Notes under the pieces: generated by a model
Databases searched by the model: none
What the model was told of the DNA's origin: nothing
Seen by the model: the letters and a program-made list of their open reading frames with translations, nothing else
Shown here: positions 19,158 through 28,039 of the stretch, piece by piece
Layout of the letters: each line of letters starts with the position of its first letter
Numbering within the stretch: position 1 is the stretch's first letter
Assembly (NCBI RefSeq): GCF_028368975.1
Contig: NZ_JAQNDM010000002.1
Coordinates: 2,118,007 to 2,182,006 of the forward strand
Direction: 5' to 3'
Source: Stigmatella ashevillena
GTDB lineage: Bacteria > Myxococcota > Myxococcia > Myxococcales > Myxococcaceae
DNA: 64,000 bases
Program-made: the position numbers and the translations under genes

Positions 19158-20726
19158 ATGAACAAGGCCAACGTCGGAAAGATCCTCGGTGCGCTGGGGC
19201 TGCTGCTCCTGCTCTCCAGCCCGTTCACCCTGTTCATCACCTCGGGCTCCCTGACCCTCACGGCGGCCAAGGCGGGGGTGGGGCTGGCGCTCTTGGGCAT
19301 CTATGCGGCCACGAACATCCAGCAGTTCGGCCAGTTCGCCTCGCGCCGCTCCAGTTTCTTCTTCGCCAAGGCCGCCGCCCAGGCCGTGGTGGCACTGGGG
19401 GTGCTGGGAGGCATCAACTACCTGGCCTTCAAAACGAACCCGACCTGGGACCTCACGAAAGAGAAGCTCTTCACGCTCGCCCCCCAGACGCGCACCACGC
19501 TGGCCGGGCTCCAGGACACGGTGCACGCCATCGGCTTCCTGCCGCCCAGCCACCCCACCTATGACGCCCTCCAGCAGCTCTTCGAGCGTTATCAAACCGA
19601 AGCGCCTGGGAAGTTCGATTACACCTTCAGGGACCCAGGCCGGCATCCGGAGCTGGCGGCGAAGTACCAGCTCCGCCCGGGCCAGACAGGGGTGGTGCTC
19701 ACACGGGGCGAGGGCGCCAACCAGGCGCACACCCCCCTCAACGCCATCTCCGAGCAGGACCTGACCAACGCCCTCCTCAAGCTCAACGCGGTGGGTTCAC
19801 AAAAGGTGTACTTCCTCGCGGGGCACGGCGAGTGGCCCCTGGAGGCAGCGGCCACCCCAGAAGGCCCAGGCGCCAGCCTCTCCGAGTTCCGCAAGCAACT
19901 GATTCAAGAGGGCTACACCCCGGCGATCCTCAATCTGGCGGGCCAGGAGGAAGTGCCGAGAGACGCTTCGCTGGTCATCGTCGCGGGGGCCCGGGCGCCT
20001 TACACCCCTCCCGAGGAGGATGTGCTGCGCAAGTACCTGGCGGCGGGAGGGCGCATGCTCTACTTCGCGGAGTTCAAGGCGGAGCCCAGGCTGAACGCGC
20101 TCCTGGAAGAGTACGGCGTGGAGGTGGACAAAGGCGTGGTCGCGGACCCGCAGTTCAACGCGGGCAACCCCTTTGCGCTGCTCTCCACGTTCTACGGCGA
20201 GCATGAGCTGACCGCGCCCCTCCGGGAGCAACAGCTCAACCTCGGGTTCCCCACCAGCCGGGGGCTCACGCTGCTGCGCCAGGGACTGGCGCCCGGAGTC
20301 AAGGTGGAGGCCGTGGTGCTCACCTCCCCCTTCGCCTGGATCGAATCCACCCCCGAAGCCGATGCAACCCCCTCCGACGGAGAGAAATCCGGCCAGATCC
20401 CCCTGGTGTCCGCCAGCACGCGCGACACGCAGGATGCGCAGGACAAGCGCTTCGCACAGGCACGCGTGGTGGTGATGGGGGACTCGGAGCTCCTCCTGGA
20501 CTCGAACTGGGGCCACGAGGCCAACCGCAACCTGGTGATGAACGCGCTGGGCTGGGCGGCGCACCAGGTGGAGAAGATCACCGTCCGCCCGCCAGACCGG
20601 GAGGTCTCCACGCTGGAGCTCGATCGCGGCATGCTGGAGAAGCTCCTCTTCGTGTCCACGGACCTGCTGCCCCTGTCCCTGATGGGACTCGGACTGGCCA
20701 TCTGGCTGTCGAGGCGCAACCAATGA
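19158..20726 (+). CDS. GldG-like ABC-transport auxiliary protein
   Basis: The 522-residue protein has two N-terminal membrane segments (residues about 10-50) plus a third near 80, a large extracytoplasmic region and one C-terminal membrane helix (LLPLSLMGLGLAIWL). This arrangement fits the ABC_transp_aux (GldG/IftA-like) family, including an early NPTWDLTKEKLFTL motif and the FLAGHGEWPL segment near residue 220. Such proteins act with GldA/GldF-type exporters. Its stop overlaps the next start (ATGA), so it is coupled to the DUF4340 gene. Confidence 0.82.
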   Translation: MNKANVGKILGALGLLLLLSSPFTLFITSGSLTLTAAKAGVGLALLGIYAATNIQQFGQFASRRSSFFFAKAAAQAVVALGVLGGINYLAFKTNPTWDLTKEKLFTLAPQTRTTLAGLQDTVHAIGFLPPSHPTYDALQQLFERYQTEAPGKFDYTFRDPGRHPELAAKYQLRPGQTGVVLTRGEGANQAHTPLNAISEQDLTNALLKLNAVGSQKVYFLAGHGEWPLEAAATPEGPGASLSEFRKQLIQEGYTPAILNLAGQEEVPRDASLVIVAGARAPYTPPEEDVLRKYLAAGGRMLYFAEFKAEPRLNALLEEYGVEVDKGVVADPQFNAGNPFALLSTFYGEHELTAPLREQQLNLGFPTSRGLTLLRQGLAPGVKVEAVVLTSPFAWIESTPEADATPSDGEKSGQIPLVSASTRDTQDAQDKRFAQARVVVMGDSELLLDSNWGHEANRNLVMNALGWAAHQVEKITVRPPDREVSTLELDRGMLEKLLFVSTDLLPLSLMGLGLAIWLSRRNQ

Positions 20727-22234
20727 GGCCCCTTCCCCGGCGCATGGGCGCCCTGCTTGTCCTCACGGCCGCCCTGGCAGGAACGGGCCTCCTGGCATGC
20801 AAGAAGAAGCCGGAGGACACCGCCACCCAGCACCAGGAACAGATCTTCACGGCCACCCCGTCAGGAGAGCGTTCCCAGGATGGGGGCACGGAGGCCCCTG
20901 TCTTCACGAACCTGACCGTGCAGTCCAAGGGCACCACCACGGTCCTGGAACTTCAAGGGGCCACTTGGCGCATCACGGCGCCCCTCTCGGCCCGCGCTGA
21001 CAAGTGGACGGCCGATAACCTCATCCGCCAGCTCCAGTCCGCGAAGTTCAAAAGCACCGTGAAGGAAGCTCCCACCGCCGAAGACCTCAAGGCGTACGGC
21101 CTCGAGCCTCCCGTCTTCTCGGTGACAGCACAGGCCTACCTTCCGGATGCCACGGGGGGCGGCAGGGACGAGCCGGGCCGCCAGCGAACGGTGACGCTGC
21201 ACGGAGGCCTCGAGAACCCTTTCGATGGCTCCCTGTACGTGCGCCGGGAAGGCGATCCACGCGTCTACGCCGCGGATGGCTCCGTGCGCTACGCGCTGGA
21301 CAAGGACCTGTACGCACTGCGCGAGAAGGAGTTCCTGGGCCTGGAAGAGCCGTCGCTGAAGACCCTCTCCGTGACGGCGAAATCCGGGGCCTACACCCTC
21401 GAGAAGGAGCCCGACAAGACGTGGCGGTTCACGAAGCCGTCCTCGCTGCGTGCGGATGCGGCCAAGATCAAACGGATGCTCCAGTCGCTTCGGGAACAAC
21501 GGGCGCTCGCCTTCCCCGCGGATTCCGCCGAAGAGCGCTCGCGCCTGGGGTTGGACAAGCCCCTGGTGGACGCTCTGTTCTCCCCCACGACGGGAGAGCC
21601 CGTGCGCGTGCGCATCTCACGCGCCGAGGCGCAAGGCACCGCCAAGGTGTACGCCCTGCACGAACAAGGGACGGAAGCCATCCTGGCGGAGGTGCCAGAA
21701 GCGGCGGCGACCGTGCTGATCCCCGGGGTACAGGAGCTGCGGGACAAGACGGTGCTCTCCTTCCGCAAGGAGGACGTGAAGCGCCTCACCCTCCTCGTCG
21801 GGCCAGAAGCCCCCCCGCTCACCCTGGAGAACACGGCCTCCAACACGGGACCGTTGGACGGCTGGCGAATGGTGTCTCCCCAGACCGGGAAGGCCAAGAC
21901 CTGGAAGGTCGCCTCACTGCTCAACCTCCTCGGCACGCTCAAGGCCTCGGCCATGGGGGAGGCCTCTCCCAAAAAATGGGCCTCCTACGGCATCACCAGC
22001 ACGTCACGGGGCGCGGTGCTCCTGGACGCAAACAACCGCGAGCTGGCCCGGCTGAGCATCGGCAGCGAAGTGCCCGGCCAGAACGGCCTGGTCTACGCGC
22101 GTGGATCCGGAGACGAGGTCCTGGAGGTGGAGCAAGCCCGGCTGGCGGAGTGGCCCTCACGCCCCGAGGACGTCCTGGAGGGTGCTCCCGCCGCGAAGGG
22201 CGAGGACGCGGGGAAAGAGTCCCCGCAGCCTTGA
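20723..22234 (+). CDS. DUF4340 domain lipoprotein of the ABC operon
   Basis: The 503-residue product begins with a signal ending in GLLAC followed by KKK, a lipobox with a cysteine at about residue 25. The rest matches the repeated DUF4340 pattern (WRITAPLSARADKWTADNLI near residues 80-100, then a similar WRFTKPSSLRADAAKI unit near 235-250), suggesting duplicated modules. DUF4340 genes regularly follow GldG-like genes, as here, and their role is unknown. The gene overlaps its upstream neighbour by four bases and ends 16 bases from a convergent gene. Confidence 0.8.
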   Translation: MRPLPRRMGALLVLTAALAGTGLLACKKKPEDTATQHQEQIFTATPSGERSQDGGTEAPVFTNLTVQSKGTTTVLELQGATWRITAPLSARADKWTADNLIRQLQSAKFKSTVKEAPTAEDLKAYGLEPPVFSVTAQAYLPDATGGGRDEPGRQRTVTLHGGLENPFDGSLYVRREGDPRVYAADGSVRYALDKDLYALREKEFLGLEEPSLKTLSVTAKSGAYTLEKEPDKTWRFTKPSSLRADAAKIKRMLQSLREQRALAFPADSAEERSRLGLDKPLVDALFSPTTGEPVRVRISRAEAQGTAKVYALHEQGTEAILAEVPEAAATVLIPGVQELRDKTVLSFRKEDVKRLTLLVGPEAPPLTLENTASNTGPLDGWRMVSPQTGKAKTWKVASLLNLLGTLKASAMGEASPKKWASYGITSTSRGAVLLDANNRELARLSIGSEVPGQNGLVYARGSGDEVLEVEQARLAEWPSRPEDVLEGAPAAKGEDAGKESPQP

Positions 22235-22250
22235 TGCGGCTTGGCGCACC

Positions 22251-22985
22251 TCAAATCTCCATCAGCGCGAACCGCTGATCCGGCGTGTGCTTGGCCATCA
22301 GGGGCATCGCCACGTTGTAGACAGGAATCCCCGCACGGGTCTTTCCCTCCCGGGTGCCATGGTGCGCATGGCCATGGAACACCGCCTCCGCCCGGTAGTG
22401 ATCGATGGGCATGGCCAGGCGGCTGGTGCCCAGGAAGGGACGGATCTCGATGTTCTCGCCCTCGAGCGTCTCCGGAATCGGCGAGTAGTGCATGATGACC
22501 ACCTTCTTCGGCGTATCCAGGTGGCTCATCGCGGCCTCCAGCTTGAGCGATTCGGTCACGGCCTCCTGCACGAAGGACTTCGTCTGCCCCTCACCGAAGG
22601 CCTGCAACGTGGCATTGCCGAACCCACCGCCGAACCCCTTCACTCCGGCGACGCCGAGCACCTTCTCGAAGATGAAGTGATCTCCATCCAGGATGTGCAC
22701 CCCCACCTTGGACAGCTCCGCGCAGATCTCCTTCACCTGGCCATGCTCATAGTCATGGTTGCCCAGCACCGCGGCACATGGGACGCGCAAGGCGGACAGC
22801 TCCTCCGCCAGCACCTTGCCCTCGTCCAACATGCCTCTGTCCGTCAGGTCTCCACACAGCAGCAGCAGGTCCGCTGATCCATTGACCTGCTTGACGAACT
22901 GTCGGAACCGGCCGTGTTGGTCCTCGCGGCAGTGAAGGTCACCGACCGCTGCTAGCCGTATCTTCGAGTTCGGATCTCGTGCCAC
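22251..22985 (-). CDS. Calcineurin-like metallophosphoesterase
   Basis: The 244-residue protein starts with GTG at 22985; a GGGAGG ribosome site inside the upstream gene supports this. All metal-site motifs are present in order: GDLH (about residue 15), GDLTDRG (about 45), GNHDYE (about 75), a histidine in VIMHYSP and GHAHHG (about 205-210). It should be a cytoplasmic dinuclear-metal phosphoesterase; the substrate is unknown. Its first 47 bases lie inside the nucleotidyltransferase gene, so the two are translated together. Confidence 0.85.
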   Translation of the reverse strand: MARDPNSKIRLAAVGDLHCREDQHGRFRQFVKQVNGSADLLLLCGDLTDRGMLDEGKVLAEELSALRVPCAAVLGNHDYEHGQVKEICAELSKVGVHILDGDHFIFEKVLGVAGVKGFGGGFGNATLQAFGEGQTKSFVQEAVTESLKLEAAMSHLDTPKKVVIMHYSPIPETLEGENIEIRPFLGTSRLAMPIDHYRAEAVFHGHAHHGTREGKTRAGIPVYNVAMPLMAKHTPDQRFALMEI

Positions 22986-23796
22986 TTTTGCCTCCCGGTT
23001 GTCTCTCGTCCTCGTCCCAAGCCCGGCCGTTGCGGTAACCCCAGTGGTGGATGTCCACGTGGTAGTTCACCCGCGAGATGAGATTGCCGCGGCAGATCTT
23101 CTCTTCCCAATTGCCCTCTCGCACGGTGTCGAGCGTGCGTGACATCAGCTCCGCCATCACCCAGTCCGGGATGCAGTCGCGCTCGCACGGATAGGCGTAG
23201 CGGAACATCATCAGGTGGCTGAACAGCACCTCCCAGTACCGGTCGAAGCGCCGCATGAGGCGCTCCCAGTCCATCTGCCGACCCGCCTTGAGGAGCAGGT
23301 GGTTCACGTCCGCGCCGTCATAACGCTCGCGCTCGTTGACGAAGGACTTGGACCAGATGGTCTCTTCGGCCGGTGCCACCAGGCACTCATGGCCGAAGAT
23401 CATGGTCTTCTTCGCATGCTCGAACCACTCGTCATCCACCACCGCCACGCCGTTACCGGACGAGAAGATGAAGTCGACGAAGTACTCCCCCTTGAACGCC
23501 TTGTAGAGCCACACGTCATCGGTGCGCTCGGTGCGCCACCCATCCAGCTCCAGGATCTCCAGCGCCTTGCCCGCGTCGCGCTTGCGCGGAAACAGGTCCA
23601 GGTCCTTCGTGTCACGGTAGATGCCGGTATAGGTGGCATAGGCATAGGCGCCACCCACGACAAAAGGAACCTCTGCGTCCGTTAACAGTCCGATGGCCCG
23701 AGCCCGGGCGTTGATCTCGTCAGGAGCCCTGGATTGTTCGGCCAGAGCGGCATCGATGCCCATCTCCCCGGGATGGTTCGAATGTCGTTTTTCCAT
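22939..23796 (-). CDS. Nucleotidyltransferase-fold protein
   Basis: The start is uncertain. ATG 23796 (MEKRHSNHPGEM) gives 285 residues, and ATG 23763 is possible; neither has a textbook ribosome site. The N-terminal third has the nucleotidyltransferase signature: VVGGAYAYATYTG followed by DTKDLDLF, with the DxD metal ligands, as in the AbiEii/MNT/DUF6036-like superfamily. The C-terminal half is helical and rich in Trp, Tyr and Arg. It overlaps the metallophosphoesterase gene. It may transfer a nucleotide to a small molecule, RNA or protein; no antitoxin-like partner is visible beside it. Confidence 0.72.
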   Translation of the reverse strand: MEKRHSNHPGEMGIDAALAEQSRAPDEINARARAIGLLTDAEVPFVVGGAYAYATYTGIYRDTKDLDLFPRKRDAGKALEILELDGWRTERTDDVWLYKAFKGEYFVDFIFSSGNGVAVVDDEWFEHAKKTMIFGHECLVAPAEETIWSKSFVNERERYDGADVNHLLLKAGRQMDWERLMRRFDRYWEVLFSHLMMFRYAYPCERDCIPDWVMAELMSRTLDTVREGNWEEKICRGNLISRVNYHVDIHHWGYRNGRAWDEDERQPGGKSGTRSELEDTASSGR

Positions 23797-23925
23797 GGGC
23801 CAAACGTAGGGATGGGGAAAAATCCCCGTCGATCCGCCCGCCACGAATGCCTGGAGAGCAGGCAGCCGTCTTGCAACACCGCGTCATCACCCGTCCGGGG
23901 GGCAGGAACGAAGGAGAAGCCTCAT

Positions 23926-24909
23926 ATGATCCGCAAGAGCCTGCTGTGCGTTTCCTTGCTGTTCGTCGGGTGTGGTCAGAACCAGGAACAGGAATTCCGG
24001 GAAGGTCTTCCCACGTCGGCGATGGTCGCGGTGAAGGCCCCCGGCCGCAGCGGCCAGAAGCTGGAGACGGCCCCCTCGGGCGGGATGGCGTTGGGGCAGA
24101 CCAGCGACTTCTACGCGCTGACCCTCAAAGCCACGGAGACGATCAACCGCAGCCCCAAGACCGTGCTCGACTTCATCAACGGCATCGCCCAGAACGTGCC
24201 CACCTCGATTCAGGGCGACACGGCGGTCTGGGGTTCGTACTCGGACCCGATGAGCCCCAACGCCTGGCAGCTGGCCATCACGCAGATGAGCGAGAACACC
24301 TACCGCTTCAAGCTGGAGGGCAAGGACAAGAACGCCGCGGACTCGGCCTTCAAGGTCATCCTCTCGGGCACGCACACCCTCTCGACGGACAGCAAGGGCA
24401 ACCGGCGGAGGAACTTCGGCTCGGGCTCGTTCACGCTCGATTGGGACGCGGCCCAGACGTTGCCAGCGCACGACTACCAGGTGGGCACCCTTCAACTCAC
24501 CTATTCGCGCGTGAGCGAGCAGGAGAAGGCCACAGTGTCCGCCGCATTCCGCCAAGTGCATGACGACGCGCAGCCAGGCGCCCTCTTGGACGCGGTCTAC
24601 CATTATCAGGAGACGCCTGGTGCAGGAGGAGCGCTCGACTTCGCGCTGGACAAGAACATGGACGATGCCAGTGCGAACCGCCCTGGCATCGAGCACCTCA
24701 CCATTCGGAGCCGTTGGATACAGACCGGCGCGGGCCGCTCGGATGTCACGTTCTCCGAGGGGGATCTGGGCAACGGCAACGCCACGGCCAGCGAGTGCTG
24801 GGACTCGAGCTTCGCCAGCCAGTACTTCACCATCAGCGTTGGGGCCCCTGGCTACGGTGAGGTCGCGGCCTGCGCCCCCTTCACCACCCCGGACTACTCC
24901 TCGCTCTAG
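23926..24909 (+). CDS. Predicted lipoprotein, unknown function
   Basis: The ATG at 23926 follows AAGGAG at nine bases, and the product opens with a clear lipoprotein signal (LLCVSLLFVGC, cysteine about residue 16). The longer frame from 23734 is not supported. The 327-residue mature protein has no motif I recognise. It is rich in Thr, Ser and Asp and looks beta-structured, with two cysteines near the C terminus (ASECWDSS and VAACAPF) that could form a disulphide. It is transcribed divergently from the nucleotidyltransferase gene. Confidence 0.75.
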   Translation: MIRKSLLCVSLLFVGCGQNQEQEFREGLPTSAMVAVKAPGRSGQKLETAPSGGMALGQTSDFYALTLKATETINRSPKTVLDFINGIAQNVPTSIQGDTAVWGSYSDPMSPNAWQLAITQMSENTYRFKLEGKDKNAADSAFKVILSGTHTLSTDSKGNRRRNFGSGSFTLDWDAAQTLPAHDYQVGTLQLTYSRVSEQEKATVSAAFRQVHDDAQPGALLDAVYHYQETPGAGGALDFALDKNMDDASANRPGIEHLTIRSRWIQTGAGRSDVTFSEGDLGNGNATASECWDSSFASQYFTISVGAPGYGEVAACAPFTTPDYSSL

Positions 24910-25036
24910 AGTCCCCATCGCGAAGCAAAGTGAGGGGCCGAAGGGCTGCGGATAAAGGTGGCCTGCGTTCGAGCGGCTTGTTAGGCAGGGCCCCCCTTCC
25001 GTTTCTTCACGCCCTCTCGACCGAAGGTCTCCGTCC

Positions 25037-25486
25037 ATGAAGATGAACCGTCCTTTCCTCACGGGTGTCTCGGCGCTGGCCCTCATGGCCTGTGGAGGCA
25101 GCTCGGAGTTCTCGGCGTCCTTGACGGGCGCGGCGGTGAAACCCGCGCCCGTGACCACCAACGGCAGCGGCAGCGTGACGGTCAAGCTGGACGGCAACAC
25201 GCTGGAGGTGTCCGGGAGGTTCACCGGCCTGCTCACCAACGTCCGGTCCGCCCGGATTCACGGACCCGCCGACGAGAACAACACCGCCGAGCCGCTCTGC
25301 CAGCTGGGCGCCCCCCAGTCCACCAGCGGCACCCTCACCCTGGGCTCGGGCTCTGGCTCTTGCAAGGAGTTCGAGCCGAGCGGCGCCCAAGTCTCAGATC
25401 TGGAGAATGGCCGCTGGTACGTGATCCTCGAGAACAGGAACCACGAGGCGGGGGAAGTGCGCGGCCAGCTCCGGAAGAAGGATTGA
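25037..25486 (+). CDS. CHRD-domain lipoprotein
   Basis: The 149-residue product has a short lipoprotein signal (LALMAC, cysteine about residue 19). A CHRD-type domain covers the rest: FSASLTGAAVKPAP, VSGRFTGLLTNVRSARIHGPA, and the C-terminal ENRNHEAGEVRGQL, which is diagnostic of the family. CHRD domains occur in animal chordin and in many secreted bacterial proteins of unknown role. It is probably anchored to the outer membrane. It may be expressed alone; there is no obvious operon partner. Confidence 0.8.
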   Translation: MKMNRPFLTGVSALALMACGGSSEFSASLTGAAVKPAPVTTNGSGSVTVKLDGNTLEVSGRFTGLLTNVRSARIHGPADENNTAEPLCQLGAPQSTSGTLTLGSGSGSCKEFEPSGAQVSDLENGRWYVILENRNHEAGEVRGQLRKKD

Positions 25487-25541
25487 CCCTGGCCAGGGGC
25501 CCATCGATTGTCGGCCTGCCTGCCTTCCCTGCGCTCCTTCC

Positions 25542-25570
25542 TTGACTCGACCGGGCGTGCTCTTTAGGTT
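25542..25570 (+). promoter_or_regulatory. Candidate sigma70 promoter of rpoZ
   Basis: TTGACT at 25542-25547 and TAGGTT at 25565-25570 are separated by 17 bases, 35 bases upstream of the rpoZ start. This is seen by eye only; the -10 box is only fair. Confidence 0.45.
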
Positions 25571-25604
25571 CCGTCACTTCCCCATCGAAGCCTGAAGGGA
25601 TTCC

Positions 25605-25880
25605 ATGGCTCGCATTACCGTCGAAGACTGCCTCCCCCTCGTGGACAACCGCTTTGCCCTGGTGCTGCTCGGCGCCAAGCGCGCCCGTCAGCTCATGGCC
25701 GGTGCCCGCCCCATCATCGAGATTTCCAAGAACAAGCCGCCCGTGCTCTCGCTTCGGGAGATCGCCACCGGCCGCGTGAAGTTCGACCGCGACGTGCGCG
25801 AGGCGCTGTCCGGGAAGTACGCCGGTGAGGAGGGCGCGAAGGCCCCCGCCGGTGGCGCCCCCGCCACCCCTGCCGTCTAG
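25605..25880 (+). CDS. rpoZ: RNA polymerase omega subunit
   Basis: The 91-residue protein begins [17 protein letters not shown], the canonical omega start, with KRARQL and [15 protein letters not shown] in the expected places. It stabilises the beta-prime subunit and, in many Proteobacteria, takes part in ppGpp binding. The C-terminal 15 residues are an Ala/Pro/Gly tail. Its stop codon shares bases with the stop of the convergent Nudix gene (25877-25880). Confidence 0.95.
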   Translation: MARITVEDCLPLVDNRFALVLLGAKRARQLMAGARPIIEISKNKPPVLSLREIATGRVKFDRDVREALSGKYAGEEGAKAPAGGAPATPAV

Positions 25881-26347
25881 CCGCGCTTCTCTTCTGGCGG
25901 CGAGCCCGGTGGAGTGGAGTCCGCCGCGCGCAGCAGCTTCACCGCGCGCGCGGCGATGGACTTCTCCCCCTTGTAGCCCAGCAGCGACACCAGCTGCGCC
26001 AGCGGCACCCAGCGCACCTCGTCCACCTCCACACGAGGGCCGGGCGGAAGCGCTCCCAATTCCCCCGCCTGGTAGCGGAACAGGAAGAAGTGGACGCGCT
26101 TGAAGATGCGCTGTCCCCGGAACTGGTACACGTAGCGAATCTCCCCCAGGGGCGCCATCCGCGTGACGGTCAGGCCTGTCTCCTCGTGCACCTCGCGCAT
26201 GGCCGTCTGCTCGGGCGTCTCTCCCGGGTCCACGTGCCCCTTGGGCAGTGCCCACAGGCTCCGCCCGTGGGGACGAATCACGGCCACGTCCCAACCCTCC
26301 GCACTCTCGCGGATGACGACACCTCCGGCGGACGCCTCACGCGGCAT
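25877..26347 (-). CDS. Nudix hydrolase
   Basis: The 156-residue protein carries an intact Nudix box ([20 protein letters not shown], residues about 37-56), with the REVHEE metal-binding glutamates. N-terminal motifs ASAGGVVI and WALPKG fit the diadenosine-polyphosphate or 8-oxo-dGTP-type branch, but the substrate cannot be told. A Pro/Glu/Lys-rich tail follows residue 140. It is convergent with rpoZ and overlaps it by four bases. Confidence 0.85.
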   Translation of the reverse strand: MPREASAGGVVIRESAEGWDVAVIRPHGRSLWALPKGHVDPGETPEQTAMREVHEETGLTVTRMAPLGEIRYVYQFRGQRIFKRVHFFLFRYQAGELGALPPGPRVEVDEVRWVPLAQLVSLLGYKGEKSIAARAVKLLRAADSTPPGSPPEEKRG

Positions 26348-26384
26348 ACGAGGCCCACCCTACCCGAAGCGGGCTCCGTGTGCG

Positions 26385-27032
26385 TTACATCCCGTGTGCC
26401 ATGTGACGCAGCTTGGCCTCTGCCCCCAGCCGGTAGGCATAGCGCAAGTCCGACAGGAGCCGGTCCAGCCTCCGCCCGGCCACATGCCCCATCAACCGGG
26501 TACAGAAGCAGCGTGACAGGCGGTTGGCCTCCTCATACCGCCAGAGTTCCTGCGACGAGAGGCGGGGCCGGTAGGAGACCCGCTCGAAGAGCCGGCGCAA
26601 CAGCTCCTCCGCCCAGGGACGGACCCCCTCCCCCCAGCGGTGCAGCAAGCACATGGCGAACTTGTCCACTTCGGCCTGGGCCTCCAGCTCCAGCAGGGAC
26701 AGCGCCCGCCCGTGCGCGGCCGTATGCACCACATACAGAAAGTGCGAGATGCCCTCGGCCAGCTGGCAGTAGCCATCCAGATCGCCATCCAACAGGTGGC
26801 CCACGGGACCGGCCTCATAGGGTTTGAGCCGATCCAGGAGCGCGGGGGACAGGTAGAGGGCCATCTCCAGTTCGCCCTCAACCCCTCCCTCGGACACCAG
26901 GAGCTCTTCCTCGGCCCGGCCCGTGGCCCCCAGAAGCACCGCGGATTCCGTGTCCACCATGAACGTCTCGGCGCGGGCCTCGCAGGTCAGTCCGTAAATG
27001 GCCTTCAGGTGCTCCTGAATGCGTCCAATCAC
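26385..27032 (-). CDS. Conserved hypothetical protein
   Basis: The 215-residue, soluble, mostly helical protein has no signal peptide. Segments with a conserved look are SAVLLGATGRAEEELLVSE (about residues 31-49), a histidine in AEGISHFLYVVHTAAHG (about 93-109) and two nearby cysteines in LSRCFCTRLMGH. I do not recognise the family. It lies 10 bases after the gene at 27043-27639 and is surely co-transcribed with it. Both genes run away from the groESL promoter. Confidence 0.65.
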   Translation of the reverse strand: MIGRIQEHLKAIYGLTCEARAETFMVDTESAVLLGATGRAEEELLVSEGGVEGELEMALYLSPALLDRLKPYEAGPVGHLLDGDLDGYCQLAEGISHFLYVVHTAAHGRALSLLELEAQAEVDKFAMCLLHRWGEGVRPWAEELLRRLFERVSYRPRLSSQELWRYEEANRLSRCFCTRLMGHVAGRRLDRLLSDLRYAYRLGAEAKLRHMAHGM

Positions 27033-27042
27033 GCGACCTCCC

Positions 27043-27639
27043 TCAGTTGGACAGGTGCCCCTTGGGCATCAGCATCCCCGCGTCCACCAGGACCCGCTCC
27101 AGCTTGTTGCTGCCGGTGCGCACCCAGGTCTCGTACACCTTCAGGGTGCCGGCCGGGCCGCCCTGCACCATGCCGCGCGCGGAGATCTCCTCCAGCACCT
27201 CCACCAGCATGCGGAACTTCGCGCACAGCTCGCGGTAGACCTCGGCGAAGCCCGCCCCCGGGGCCAGGGCGGCCAGCTGACCGTAGGCTGTCCCCCCCAT
27301 CTGGATGTAGTAGTCCGGCCCCACCACGCTGGATTGCAGCGAGCTGGCGAAGAAGCCCGCCTTGTAGAGCGACACATCCCCCAGGCGGCGGAACGTCCGG
27401 ATGCGCTCCTCGCGCTCCTGCTGGAGCGCCCGGTGGTACAGCATCGCCAGGGGCTCGTGGTCCTTCCGCCCGCCTTCTTCTTGGCTGAAGAGCTTGTCCG
27501 TGGTGGCGAACTCCGTCAGCAGGTTGACCAGGTAGAAGCCCGTGAGCTCTGCGACCACGACGTGTTGGCGATGGATGACTTCTTCCAGGATCGTCTTGAA
27601 GAACTCCTTCAACGAGGCGCCTGTCACCAGTCCACTCAT
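27043..27639 (-). CDS. Conserved hypothetical protein
   Basis: The start at ATG 27639 lies nine bases after GGAGG; an ATG six bases upstream is closer to the site and also possible. The 198-residue protein has no signal peptide. It is helical and ends with a segment rich in Gly and Lys (TGSNKLERVLVDAGMLMPKG). The middle contains KAGFFASSLQSSVVGPDYYIQMG. I cannot assign a family. It forms a two-gene unit with the gene at 26385 and is divergent from groESL across a 400-base intergenic stretch. Confidence 0.62.
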   Translation of the reverse strand: MSGLVTGASLKEFFKTILEEVIHRQHVVVAELTGFYLVNLLTEFATTDKLFSQEEGGRKDHEPLAMLYHRALQQEREERIRTFRRLGDVSLYKAGFFASSLQSSVVGPDYYIQMGGTAYGQLAALAPGAGFAEVYRELCAKFRMLVEVLEEISARGMVQGGPAGTLKVYETWVRTGSNKLERVLVDAGMLMPKGHLSN

Positions 27640-27885
27640 GCTCATCCACCTCCATTCCCACCTGTGAAAACGGGGAATCAGGAAGAAGTGTAACAACAGA
27701 GCAATTTATCCGCAAAAACGGACATCAATCATTCCAAGGACTTACACTAGCAATCGAGGGGGGAGAGTGCCAATTCCGTCACTTGGCGGACGAACGCACG
27801 CCGTGCGAGGGGGAAGCGAATCGCAAGCCCAAAAGGCAGTTAAGACGCCTATTTGGCAGAGTCCCCCCCCTCACGTCTGGCTCGC

Positions 27886-27913
27886 TTGACGGAGGAAGTT
27901 CCCTGGTTATTAT
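27886..27913 (+). promoter_or_regulatory. groESL sigma70-type promoter
   Basis: TTGACG (27886-27891) and TATTAT (27908-27913) are spaced by 16 bases, which places the start of transcription near 27920, just before the CIRCE operator. The 27640-27885 stretch upstream holds an AT-rich patch around 27690-27750, probably serving the divergent gene, and I see no further gene in it. Confidence 0.7.
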
Positions 27914-27929
27914 CCGGCGCGTTTCGGCG

Positions 27930-27956
27930 TTAGCACTCGCGGGTGATGAGTGCTAA
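27930..27956 (+). promoter_or_regulatory. CIRCE operator (HrcA binding site)
   Basis: A perfect inverted repeat TTAGCACTC - 9 bases - GAGTGCTAA matches the CIRCE consensus exactly. It sits about 10 bases after the predicted transcription start, where HrcA repressor would block groESL until heat shock titrates GroEL. No hrcA gene lies in the window. Confidence 0.95.
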
Positions 27957-28039
27957 TCGCCCAGGCCTCAAGGCCTCACCAGACCCCCCCGGGCGTCCCG
28001 GACTCACTGGGCGCCCCACTGACCAGAAGGAGACCCACT

